From NCBI GenBank assembly GCA_963921825.1, contig OY997596.1, positions 17,241,001 through 17,305,000 of the forward strand: a DNA stretch of 64,000 bases. Reading direction: 5' to 3'. The DNA is from Erodium maritimum. Taxonomy: Eukaryota > Streptophyta > Magnoliopsida > Geraniales > Geraniaceae. Positions 23,008 through 34,416 of this stretch are shown here, piece after piece. The notes under the pieces are model-generated. The model saw only the letters and a program-made list of their open reading frames with translations, was not told where the DNA came from and ran no database searches. Within the stretch, counting starts at the first letter, position 1. Each line of letters opens with the position of its first letter. The position numbers were made by a program, and so were the translations under genes.

Positions 23008-23378
23008 TGTAACACCCCGCCGTGCCAGACCCGGGTCCCACGCGCGGCGATGTTAGGTCTGCAGCCCAATACACCACAACCCCTATGGTGTATTGTCCAC
23101 AGACAAATACCAACCTAGGTTGTTGGTGAGACTTGAACCCAAGACCTCACCCTTTATAGCATTTCCTTGAGTGATGATATCACCAATTGAGCTGCTCAAT
23201 TGGTGATAGCATCACTCAAGGAAATGCTATAAAGGGTGAGGTCTTGGGTTCAAGTCTCACCAACAACCTAGGTTGGTATTTGTCTGTGGACAATACACTA
23301 GAGGGGTTGTGGTGTATTGGGCTGCAGACCTAACATCGCCGCGCGTGGGGCCCGGGTCTGGCACAGCAGGGTGTTACA
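23008..23378. mobile_element. 371-bp near-perfect palindrome with tRNA-like boxes
   Basis: It begins TGTAACACC and ends GGTGTTACA, and is flanked by an exact 5-bp duplication GGTGA (23003-23007 and 23379-23383). The two ~185-bp arms differ at only about six positions and meet at one unpaired base (about 23193), so there is no loop. Each arm, read outward from the centre, has a box A-like TGCTCAATTGGTGATAGC and, about 45 bp on, a box B-like GGTTCAAGTCTC, the layout of an RNA polymerase III tRNA-type promoter. A further ~115 bp run outward to the terminus. It could be a foldback element, a head-to-head pair of tRNA-derived SINEs, or an inverted pair of very short LTRs. No coding capacity. Confidence 0.8.
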
Positions 23379-24654
23379 GGTGAGCTTTTTCTTAGTTGGA
23401 AAGTAGTTAAGGTGATGTGTATCCGCTCACCACCACGAGTAACCGTCCAATTAGGGCATATTAGCAGAGCACAACACTAATCACACCCACGGAGAGCACA
23501 TAACCACAAACACACTTACATGACCACTATCGCCCTGTACTCACATCACTTATCCGATCATCAAGCATACAATACACAGTAAACAATCACACGTCCCGTA
23601 CAGCAGTCCCCGAACTCCGCCGGCTGTACATAGACCGACTCTATCATATCGTACTGGAAGACTCAGCATCGGCCTAGATATCTTCCCGGAACCGCATCGG
23701 GGCACAATCACGATACATCATACCGGACCACACATCATCGGCCTAGATGTCTTCCCGGGAATCCGTTGGGGCACAATCACGACACATCATATCGAATCAT
23801 AAACTGTCGGCCTAGATACTCTACATCGGCATACCCCCTCGATGTAGGTATCGTACCAAAACCACACCGTCGCCTAGATACCACCCTACACCGGCATACC
23901 CCCTCGGTGTAAGTACCATACCAGAATACAACTCCTCTTGGGACATGCATCAAGAAAGTCTCACGCATCGCAATGCCATAATTCAACCATGGTATACCAA
24001 CCGAGTCAATCTTACCACAACACAACACATCGGTCTATCAATCACCCGATCATATCACAACCATTGGTTCACGTCATATCAAGCATGACACACTTGCCCA
24101 AAACATAACAACACGCTACACCGAGCATATCATAACATGATTCTCAATCTAACAACGGATAAACTGCACATCAAGCATCACAATCATAGATCATGGCATC
24201 ACAATCAACACACAACCTAAGGGCTCGACATGGCCCACATGCATTTCTACTGCACGACAATTCCCAAACTTACGGCTCGACATGGCTCGTAAGCTATCTC
24301 TCATTTCACTCGTTCCTCGCATCCTAACATGCAATTCTAACAATTAAATCAAGTATTCGAAACCTATATGCATACTAATAACTTTCCGCAATTCGACCGG
24401 TATTCGCTACTTTCCATATCTTGATCGCTTTCCGAATGCTTAGTCACTTCACGAGGTCCAAAAGTCTCCTCCTCCTCCAAGCTTGGGTCCAAAGTCTAGG
24501 ATCACAATTAAATACTAGAATCAAGAGTAATTCACTATTGGATTAAAGAGGAAATCATTTCCAAATAACCCCAAAAGAGCTCTGTTATAGATAACCGTCC
24601 CAATTACTCGAAATCCAACAAAATGGGCCCAAAAGGCCCAACTCTGGTCTGTCA

Positions 24655-24845
24655 CGGTTCGGGTCACAGACCCGTGGTCTACACCGTCACGGTTCTCCTC
24701 ACGGAGCCGTGATTGGCGCCGTCACGGTTCTCCTCACGGAGCCGTGACTGGCGCCATCATGGTCTCCCTCACGGAGCCGTCACGGTCATCCTCACGGAGT
24801 CGTGACGTCCGCCATCACGGTCCCCGTCACGGATCTGTGACGGGT
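24655..24845. repeat. palindromic tandem repeat inside the solo LTR
   Basis: Six to seven units of about 27-32 bp are built on GTCACGGTTCTCCTCACGGA followed by GCCGTGAC; each unit is itself an inverted repeat. They lie about 900-1095 bp from the LTR start. Confidence 0.8.
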
Positions 24846-26586
24846 CTGGACATTTTCGTCCTTCTTCTTCCTCCAGCTCCGATTTCACGAAAAACAACCT
24901 CAAAACCTCCATTTTTGACCTTCCCAACCTCCAAATCAGTACTAAAAACGTCTCCACTTCAATACCCATGATGGGTATTCATCAAAACCACAACAATCCA
25001 ATTAAAATCTTTCATCTAACTCCCTTTTATCTCCAAAAATCATCATCTAATCATCTAAATCAAAAACCCATTGAAACCAACCATGTTCATCCTTTTTTTC
25101 TCCCAAACCCACAATCTAAATCCCAATGAAAAAGAAAAAGGATTGAAGATTTACCTTAGAAATGGAGAATAGAAGAAGAAACTAGTGATTTTGATGAGAT
25201 TTGAGTAGAAAATTAGTTCAAGACACCCTTTTTCCTCCTTTCTTCTTCTTCAAGCTTCCATAGCTCTCTTTCTTCCTTCTCTCTCTCTAAATTTCGGCCA
25301 CCCTTGATAAAATGGGCTGAAATGCCTTCATTTCGTGCCTAAAACCTAGATGAGAATAGTCTATAATGCCCCTTTAAGCTTCTTCACTCTCCATGGCTCA
25401 AGTGGGGGCAAAATGGTCAAATCTCCCTTCTTTCTTCTCCCCTAAGCCAACATGGACAAGTGTCCATGTGGGGACCACTTATACCCAAATTAAATCTCAT
25501 CACATTTAATTAATTCTTTAAGGCTTAAGGTTTGACCGAAATTGACCCCGAGTTGACTTTTTCACAAAAGAGACAGTTTGAAAGGAAACGACCCAACTAA
25601 GATAACCGTAACGACAGCTAAGCTTTTTGGGTCCCGGAAAGGTCCCGAATGACTCCCGGAGTCATCGATTGACTTTTTCGAAAAAAAGTCAACTTTCGCC
25701 GAAAATCACATGTTCGACCGGGATCGACCGGGGGCGGTTCTTATAGGTGGGAACCCCACGGTTCGACTCTTCCATGTTGGAGTATCAACAGGATCGGGAC
25801 AACAAGGTATACGCAAAGGATTGGAAATTGGTATCCTCGACTACTGCACATAATGGACCATTGTATCGAGGCTGTGGTCCGATTGTATCCCCGACTACTG
25901 CACCTAATAGTGCGAGTCCTAAGGGCGCCACTCAAACCTCCTCGGTGGATCCGGGCTGGAAAAATCTGGTGGTCGGGAGCCTAACACCCCAACCCTGCTT
26001 ACCATGGAGATAGAAGTAGACCTGGTATTGTGTCTGGATCTGTTACAGGGGCGAAGTTGGGGGAGTGAAACAGAGTTGTACTGATGAACCCCAGGAGGAC
26101 CAAGAGCGAACGGGAAAGCATTCCCGCATAGAGGAAGGAAAGGAATCCAGTGCTCTAGGGACTGGCCCTGGGAGGGGTCCCTGGTAAGAGCGTTGCCTCC
26201 GGAAGAAGTGGATGACAATAGGTTCGGTCATACTCTACTGTACATGCAACATTTAGGCATGACCTCGAGCAGCCGTAGTCAACTTCGTTTAAATTTAATC
26301 TTATTATGTAGCCTCTGTGGCAGCCCATTCAATACCGTTAGGGACGATTATAGCATGAAAAGAACTGTGGCACCATTGTGTCTCTTGTTTGTTCTTCGTG
26401 GTCAGGGATTTATCCTTGATGCACTCAAATATATTGGAATTTAAATTAATAAATTGTACCTTTCGCTAAAAAAAATCATATAATAAAAACACATTCTTTA
26501 CATAGAGCATAAGCCAATATATTCATATTTATCATCCAATACATTCTACACGATGTTGATGAGATTATAATATTATATATAATTCT

Positions 26587-29175
26587 ATAGTTAAATACTA
26601 TTTTATATCTTAAGTTCGGTCCATGGACCTTAAGGTATCCTTATGTTTGGAAAAAAAAATTGGTACTCTTATGTTCGGTCCAGGAACATTTTGTGCATTT
26701 AGGGTTAAAAAACTAACAAAGTATTCTATTCCGTTAGTCATTTAACAGTATGTACAGTTAAATTGAGAGTAAAATGACAATTTTTCCCTTGTACATATGG
26801 ATCTTTTCAATTTTGAAGGGGAATTTACCATTCTACCCTCGTTTCATAATAAAAGAAATTTTTAATGAAAACAATTATTTTATAAGAGAACAATAAAAAA
26901 TATAAAACTAATTTATCATATCTACATATTCTAAACTCTCCTCTACTAGGGTTTTGACAGTCATGCCGCCGTCTACACCTTCACGCCTATGGCTATGACA
27001 ATTGTGATAGCTTATGCCATGGTTCTTCTTCTCTATTCGTCCCAATCTCCCCTTCGCACTTTCCCCTTGGATCCTGCGAAGTTTTTCTTTACTTGGGCTT
27101 CTTTCAAGCCATCCCTAGCCACCGTCATGTTGGCCGCCTCCCTCCACCAACGAAGCATCTCCTGATCTGATTCGGTCTCTCCTCTGCCCCAAGGGTTACC
27201 GTCTCTACAACCGTTGTTCTTGATGCTGTCGTTGCCATCCTTGAAGACGCCGCTGCCCCTACTGTTGTCTCCGCCATCCCTGAAGTTGCAGCAGCCGGCT
27301 CTATCGTAGCGGCGCGTCCTTTTCCCTGGCCTCCACCGCCGCAACGACTCGTCCCCTTTCACAATTATGACTCTGGCTAATCGAAAGGGTTTCGTTTATT
27401 TGTTTGAGTTTGTATTTGCGGGATCAATGCCTATCGATCAGAGAATCAAGGACTTCTCTAAGGAGGGGAGCATTAGGGACTGGCCCGACCAAGACGATGT
27501 TTTGCTTTCCACCATCACTATTACTATTGAGGTCCCTCAGGATCTCTGATACCTTGTTCTCCCTCTCTGCCTTCTCTCTCTGCCCAAGAGGCATCAAAAT
27601 ACCGTTTGTGACAGTTATGATAGTATAAGGTTCAGAGAACTATTGTTCGTTACTACTGGCCTTCCGATGGTTGGGGAGCATGTTCTCCGATGCATGATAA
27701 TGTAATCGTTTTAAAGTAATAACGTTGCACCCTTAGTTAAAAAAAAAAAGCATAATCTAAACTCTCTAATGCAAAACCAACACATCTCTCATCTCTTAGC
27801 CCTCTTCATCGTCCTTCTGCCCTCTCTATCTTCATCATGCATCTACCCACTTAGTGTGACCATCTCTCAGCCCTCTCTCATCCACGATGACCTTGGAGAA
27901 AGGCTTGGTATCTCGTGCGAGCTCGTGACAAGGAGAACAAGGTGTGAGACGATGGAGGACCTCTACCGAGTTAACAGGTAGCGGCGGTAACCTGGAATGA
28001 GGGAGAAGATCCAGTCCTTCTTCTCCAGATTAGTTCAAGGCTTGGTCGGCTCGACCAAAGATCTTATCCTATTTCATTCTTCTTCCTCTCGTAGATATGG
28101 AGCCTCTGGACACGCCTCGACCTCTCCCCCTCTCCTTTGCCTCTAGCTTCGCCCCTCCGTCTGGTGGTGAAAGGAACTCCGCTGCAACCTTCGTCGGTGA
28201 GAACACCTACGGAGCTTCAATCCAAATGAAGATGTACAGTGACCGAAGAAAAATCTCTAAGAGAAAAGATCTGTCGAGGATGCCGACGAGCCAAAAAAAA
28301 TTGAGGGTTTGTTCATTGAGAAAATATGAACATTTGAAGGTTTCTTCACCTCTTCTCTAAGAAAATCTGCACAAGGGTTTGTTAATTTCTTGAACTTGTG
28401 TGGAAAATTTGAGGGGTTGTTCCGAGAATTTATTTTATTTTGGTTAGAATTTTGTAAAATCAATTTTTTCATCGCGTTCATTCATGTTCTCTTAGAATTT
28501 GTAAATTTTATAGTCATGCTGGAAATTTTGGTTGTCGATATTGAATCTAGAGAAATCGTGCTAAATACTCTAATATGAAACGTAATATCAAAAGAAAGAA
28601 CCAAAAACAAATAAATTAGAAAAAACAGAAAGAACATTAAAATCAATTTTTAACTCTCACATTATCAAAAAATAAATATATTTTATTTTTTTTATAAAAA
28701 AATTATTAAATTATTTAGAAAAGGGAAAACAAATGAGAATAAATATTAAAAGTCATATTTTATAAAAAAAAAGATATTAGAAAAAAATTTATATTTATTA
28801 AAATCGTCATAATTAAAAATATTTATCAAAATAAAATGATAGTCATGAAAAAAATATTTTTATTATGAATAAAAATATTAAATATTATCAAAATTAATTA
28901 AAAAAAATTAACAATATTCTTATGACTTAATTAAATTATTAATGAATTATTAAAGAATTAATGATGAAAATGGGTAAAATGGTCTTTCAGCTTATAAGAT
29001 TACTTAATTAGAAATGGAAAGGGTAAAATAGTCCTTTAACATTACTCTTTTAGTTTTTTTAATCCCACATACACAAAAGGTTCGTGGACCGAACATAAGG
29101 GTAACAAAAAGTATAACATAAGGGCACCTTAATGTCTGTGGACCGAACATAAGGGTACCAAAAAGTATGTAACCC
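26587..29175. mobile_element. second TIR element with captured gene-like DNA (Pack-MULE-like)
   Basis: The left end (GTTAAATACT from 26590, then CTTAAGTTCGGTCCATGGAC) pairs with the right end read in reverse (GGGTTACATACTTTTTGGTA, then CCTTATGTTCGGTCCACAGA). The motif CCTTATGTTCGGTCC occurs twice in each end region. The 8-bp duplication ATAATTCT lies at 26579-26586 and 29176-29183. The interior 26950-28260 is GC-rich and exon-like. One plus-strand segment from about 26989 reads MAMTIVIAYAMVLLLYSS and then LDPAKFFFTWASFKPSLA, with a hydrophobic start; I do not recognise it. 28560-29030 is AT-rich filler. No transposase. Confidence 0.7.
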
Positions 29176-29183
29176 ATAATTCT

Positions 29184-29737
29184 TTAAACATAAAATCACA
29201 TCCTAAACGGATGACAATATTAAAATATATATACATATACATGCACATATTACTTCATCAAACGTTCATGTAAGCATATGTATAGACCCTGAATATGATT
29301 AAAAGAATAGCAGGTAACAACAAGTTTTTGACTTGATCAGTCTCAGTGTACCTCGAAAGCCGCAATGTTACTATCTTTCTCCTCCCTCTGCTCCGAATTA
29401 GTTTCCTTATATGGAGATTACTGTAGCATAGTTGCAGGAATTAAGGAGACTAGGAAGGACCCATGCGTCAAGACTATACGCAAGGGAACGGCCAAGTCAA
29501 AGTCTCTGTTGACAGCTTCTGGTACACCGTGTTCTACCAAGCATGTCACAGAGAAGTCGAAGAAGGGAGGGATTGTTGAGCCTTCTACTAACCGTGTTCC
29601 TGTGGTGAGGAGCAATTGAATAGGGGTAGAAGCTTCGGAAGTATAGAGATTTGTAGAGAAGAAGATAGATTGACGACTTCGTTCAGGTCGACCAACTATT
29701 CCCGTCACAGGGAACTCCAAGCGTATGTTCGTTTAAA
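29184..29737. other. unassigned DNA left of the transporter-like array
   Basis: Modest open frames overlap on both strands near 29365-29720 (84 codons plus, 100 codons minus). The plus frame is Lys/Thr/Ser-rich. Neither has a recognised motif. The junction to the array at 29738 cuts through the last exon of copy A. Confidence 0.4.
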
Positions 29738-30615
29738 ATATATAGACCTACCAATATGATACATGTTCCCATGATCATATAGATCAAATCATCACTAATA
29801 TTATCAATTAAAAGAAAAAATTGCAACAAGAAACAAGAAGCTTGTTTTGTTTGGTAGATCAAAAAATGGAAACGAAAAGGACTCACTTTCCTAGAGATAT
29901 TTTCTCAACTAAAATGAAAGAGCCAAAAGCAGCTGAAAGCACCATATGCAGAGGGTTGAAGAGCTAACGAACACTGATCCTCTCTTCTTCATTACAACCC
30001 CACATGCAAAATAGGCTACCCCTGATAATACCTCTGCCATATTCCAACCACTTTTTGAAATTGGAATCACATCGATCAATTTATCTTAAAGAATAACATA
30101 TGTTGAAATTTTATTCTATATGGAATGAATATATCAAATGTGAATCCAATATTCGATTTTACAATGTATTGTATCAATAATTGACTAGAAGTATTAATTT
30201 AATGTTTAAAATATTAGATCATATTGTCTTGTTTGAGAATTATAAAATAATTATAGATGATACCTCATAAAAAGTTGTAGCCAATCGTAAGTCAAATCTT
30301 AGATCCAAGCTTCAGGGTTGGTACCCTCCATAATGAGGGCCAAAATGGTAACATGAACCATCCCATTCATGGTCATTAGTGTAGTAAGAGTCAATTAAGA
30401 TGGATACGATATCAACATATAGGCCTGCGATTAAACATCAAATAACATAAAAGTACATCTCATTATAGCATCCATATAAATAATAAAAATTCTCTTTTTG
30501 ATGAGCTACATTGTTTAAGAATGACAAGTAGGGATAAAAAACACATCGAAATGTCACCAGTGTATAATGGATAGGGACAAAGTGGCCATATTTGAATGAT
30601 GACAAAAGAGGACAA

Positions 30616-33228
30616 TGTAAGACCCGCCCCCGGTCGATCCTGGTAGAACCGGTGAATCCTAACTAAGTTTGACTTTCGACCGGAAAAGTCAATTGATGAC
30701 TCGGAAAGTCATTCGGGACCTTTCCGGGGCCCAAAAAGCTTAGCCAACATCACGGTTAGCTTAGTTGGGCCGTTTCCTTCAGTTTGACTGTAATATTGTT
30801 AAAGTCAACCGTCGGTCAAACTTGGGCTTAATATAGGTTGTTTTTCGATAAAATCTTGGAAAGCTGGAAATTAATTAAGTAGGAGTGACCCCACATGAAA
30901 CTTGTCATGCTTGGCTTGGAGGATGAAAATGGGGATTCAAATGACCCTCATACCCTCCTAACTTGCCTTTAAAGGGATAAGACCTTAAGGGCTTTTGAGT
31001 AAATTGACATTTTAGGTCATTTAAAGGAAAGGGAGCAACAATTCAGCTCATTCCTTGTTGGTGCAGCCGAAATTCACTAGGAGAGTGGAGGAGGAGAGCT
31101 CATTTCTTGAGGAAGAAGATAGAGAAGAAAGCTTGGATTTTGGAGCTTGTTCTTGGTCTTTTTGGCTCCATTTTCACTTCATCTTCTTCATCTCATCTCC
31201 CTAGAGGTAAGGATACTCTTAACCCTCCATTTCATCCACTTCCAATCTTTGGGTTTTGTGGGTTTTGGTTTAAAAGTTGAAGAACTAGCTTTGTGGGTGT
31301 TGCTTGGAGAAGAAGTAGTGAAGTAGGTTGTTTGGATTGTATTTTGGTTGAAGTTTCGATGAACCCATTGAGGGTGTTGATGTTGGGTAACTTTGGATGA
31401 ACATTTTGGAGTTGAGAGGACTTGGAAATGGGGTTTTTATGGTGATTTTCGTGAAACTCGAGTTGGGGAAGAAAGGGGAAGAAATTGGTCAGGTTTGATA
31501 TGGAACGAGGTATGGAGAGTGCCACATTCCGGCCCTCTGAGTGGCACGGGACGTGCCACATTCCGGCCCTTTGAGTGGCACGGAACGTGTCACATTCCGG
31601 CCCTCTGAGTGGTATGGAATGGGTCACATTCCATATCAGACCCCTAGAACCCAAACCCCTTCCTTTTAGCCCATTTTGATTCCTAAATCATTTCTTAAAA
31701 CCTTAATTCCATTATTTGAGTGTTGTTCTATACTTTGGGGATAAGAACATCGTTGAGTTTTTAACTTTGGCCTTTTGGTGGTCTAAGACCGTGGTATCGA
31801 GCAAGGAAGGAAGGAAGAACTTGGACTTGAGCTTGAAGAACGAAGAGTCACGCCGGAACCCGTGTGAAGAACGGTGGGGTGATTATCGTTTGTGACATCA
31901 GAGTGTTGAGAGGAAGACCTTGAGGTAGGGAAAGTCTTAACTTCTCGTTTAAATGCTTAGTATGCATGTTAGGCTAGTAAAATTGGAAAGGTCCTAGGAA
32001 TGCCTATAGGATGCGAATAACTAGAATAGTTGTCTTTCAATTACTAATAACCGAAAGTGTCTAGTGGTGACTGATTAGGGTGCCAATCACTAGTGTAACT
32101 CGCTTTCAATACTTGAGAATTGTTTTACTGGTAGATCGGCCTTGGCAAAGCCCTCGGATTAGTTGCGTGTTAGGATCACATGCTTGGTTGTTTGGTTGCT
32201 TAGTGGATAGGCTAAAGAGTCTAATGGAGCTAGTTGAATTGCATATTTGAATGCTCGTCTGAAGGTTTTCATGTTTGGTTGATTGAACTCGTATTTGACT
32301 GTTGGATGTATTTGAATGATTGCTTGATTTCCTTAAATGGTTACTTGGAGCATCGAGTATGACTGGTTGTACCGAGCGGTGCAATCAGGCGATCGATGCC
32401 TCGATGGGTCGTGACTGGTAAGTGAACGGTAAGTTGTGATTGTGTGATTCGTGGGTTGTGACCATGTGATTCGTGTGCGGTGGGTGGTGGTGAAACGGTG
32501 ATGCGTGAGCTATGTGTGATAGTGGATTGGTGTTTGTTGGGATTGGATCGCTTCGTGTTTCGGTTTGAGTGTGTTACTCAATTATTATCTGAGTATTATT
32601 GAATTGCCCAAGTGTATGCTTCCTATGGGAGTAATACATTGGTTCCCGAGGACATGAAATCCCTTGGAGACGTTTCTGAGAATCCCGATGATAAGCGCCC
32701 TCAGGGGGTTGTTTCCGGTCGCCTCAATGATATGTGTCTCCTCTGGATTTGAGGGAAAATCCGAGAGGACACATTATATGTGGGTCGGAGGGTGGTGACT
32801 TCATGTGCCACGACATTGACTGGATTACCTATTACCCGTGTTTGTGAAGAATTATCTTGTCGACTTTGCTGTTGAAATTATTGAGTTTAAAGTCCACCAT
32901 GTTATGTATTTTCCCTACTGAGCGCGAGCTCACCCCTATGAGTTTATTGTTGTGATCACAGGGTTTTTTGAGGAGTAGAGGCTCGGGAGCTTCTTGGTGT
33001 GGGTGTCCTGTAGAGACTTCGTTTTCATTTCATTTCAGTTTTGAACAAACCTTGTTGGAGGATTATTATTACACCCCTGGAGGGTTATTTATGTTTTAAA
33101 TTGAGTTTTGTGGATTTGAGTTTTATATTGGAGACTTTCGGAAAGTTACTGTTGAGTTACTGCCCTTTTAATCGTTTTATCCTAGTCATGCCTCGAGTCC
33201 GGGCAAGAACCGGATTTGGGGCGTGACA
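30616..33228 (+). mobile_element. solo LTR, Tekay-like Ty3/gypsy, in copy A
   Basis: 2613 bp from TGTAAGACCCGCCCCCGGTC to ATTTGGGGCGTGACA. Duplication GACAA (30611-30615) and GACCA (33229-33233) match at four of five positions. The intact sequence in copies C and D reads GAGGACCAACTC, which confirms the insertion point. No internal region is left. A GAG/GTAAGG site about 590 bp in lies at the same place as a similar site in the LTR at 22723-25745. It is a fossil. Confidence 0.88.
31517..31640 (+). repeat. palindromic tandem repeat inside the solo LTR
   Basis: Four units of about 31-33 bp have GTGCCACATTCCGGCCCTCT followed by GAGTGGCACGG; each is an inverted repeat around the GGCCCT core. They start about 900 bp from the LTR start. 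Confidence 0.85.
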
Positions 33229-34416
33229 GACCAACTCAGGCACCCTCCCAAGACGAACACAAACCCTTTAACAAGGTCTTGTTCATGTGATTAGCATTGA
33301 GAAGAAGATGGAGAAGGAGAATAAAAAATAGTGTTGAATATTGAAGTTGACCATGGAAGCTTTGGCCCTTTCACTAGAGTCATCAGCATTTATCCCCCCA
33401 ACACTCCTTATTGTCCTCACCATCTTGACCAGGATCGAAAATCTCCTCCAATTACGGAACAGATTCAAAAATATAATTTAGGGTATGTTATCGACCATTG
33501 CTAAATGTCATATAAAAAAAATTCAAACCACGTGCAAAATACATGCAAGACAGATCGTAAAATGACCATAAATATTTCACTCGAACTCCGATCTAGGCAC
33601 GTAAGATATCAAATTGAAGGTGATTGAAAATTCTACGATTTTATATAACTTTGTTTGGATATGGGTATTTTATAGAATACTTTATACCCCCTCTAAATCC
33701 TCCCTTGCATCTCAACTTCCTCGAACCATGTCAGTGGAAAACTAATGTGAGGCATCAACATTGTAGCCGTCATTAATTCTATTAGATTTATCCTATGGTA
33801 ATGGAAACTAACGTAATGGGTAAAGAGAGGACCGAATCTTACAGTTTACATTATATGCACCCATCATCAAGGTAAAATAGGAAATTACCTTTCAATCAAT
33901 ATAACCAATATAATTACCTTACGAAACCAAATATTTTTCATACATTTGAGACACATAATATATCTCATACAAGCCCAGGTAATGGGCTTAAATTAAATGA
34001 TATTCAACATACCTTACATATTCAATTCAATCAGCATAACCCTAATGCTCTTTAGTTCTCAATTTATACGACTGATTCTAGATGCAACGTCTGACGCACC
34101 CATGGTTTCCCCACCACCTCTTCCACAAGTCAAGAGAACCAGCGATGAACAAGGACAAAGTAACAACGAACATTTTCTGAGCGCTAACTTCTATCTCAGC
34201 TTTAAAATTACTAACTGTTTCCTTAATCTTCCTTATTTGAATTGAAATGAAACTTGGGGCTCAAGGCATCTGTAACACCAAGCCTCTAACTTTGAGGGAC
34301 CCCTTCAATAAAAATTCAAAAGAAGACATGACAGCACTCCGTTTTGTTTTGTTGAAGACACCATGAACCTTAAAATGTCCCATTTGATCTTCTTCATTTT
34401 CACATTCAACTGGCTT

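Larger units (their letters stand above)
22723..25745 (-). mobile_element. solo LTR, Tekay-like Ty3/gypsy, inserted in the LINE
   Basis: A minus-strand LTR. Its left edge TGTCACGCCCCAAATCCGGT is the complement of an LTR 3' end, and its right edge (…CGGTTCTTATA) that of an LTR start. Exact 5-bp duplication GGTGG lies at 22718-22722 and 25746-25750. Ends and layout match the solo LTR at 30616-33228. No internal region is present, as expected after LTR-LTR recombination. It is a fossil, older than the palindrome inserted in it and younger than the LINE. Confidence 0.85.
21083..26474 (+). mobile_element. ORF1-only L1-type LINE with target duplication
   Basis: The element is bracketed by a 15-bp duplication, ATCGTATAATAAAAA at 21068-21082 and ATCATATAATAAAAA at 26475-26489 (14 of 15 match), and ends in an A run (26467-26474). 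Removing the solo LTR at 22723-25745 and its 5-bp repeat leaves about 2.36 kb. It has a 5' leader, an ORF1 (about 21143-26280), and a 3' UTR ending AATTGTACCTTTCGCTAAAA. ORF2 (endonuclease and RT) is absent, although both LINE ends are present. This parallels the mammalian HAL1 'half-L1' layout. Confidence 0.75.
29738..34250 (-). pseudogene. WAT1-related (EamA-like) transporter pseudogene, copy A
   Basis: Minus strand, exons running from high to low coordinates. Exons 3-4 (about 33470-33229 and 30615-30590) keep KMVRTIRSVGG and, in the +1 frame after the G run, MLMTLVKGPKLPW. Further on they keep LVKGFVFVLGGCLSW and SSFVIIQ. Exon 5 is at 30424-30264 (LTTLMTMNGMVHVTILALIV, NPEAWIIRFDLRLAVAFYE). 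The next exon, 30086-29887, has MKKRGPVFVSSLNPLHMVLS and LVEKISLGK with a GTGAGT donor. A last-exon stub (MGTCIILVGLYI) is cut at 29738. These are signatures of plant WAT1-related/nodulin MtN21-like membrane transporters. Exons 1-2 were not found. A TAA at 30397-30395 sits in exon 5, another in exon 4, and a frame change lies in the G run. A solo LTR (30616-33228) splits exon 4. Confidence 0.75.

Noticed and set aside
34030-34245. Plus-strand frame repeated near 36017 and 52859 (SNNEHFLRANFYLSF-like), suggesting a conserved small protein
   Set aside because: It lies inside the duplicated pseudogene unit, so sharing reflects duplication; the copies vary without codon-position bias visible by eye.
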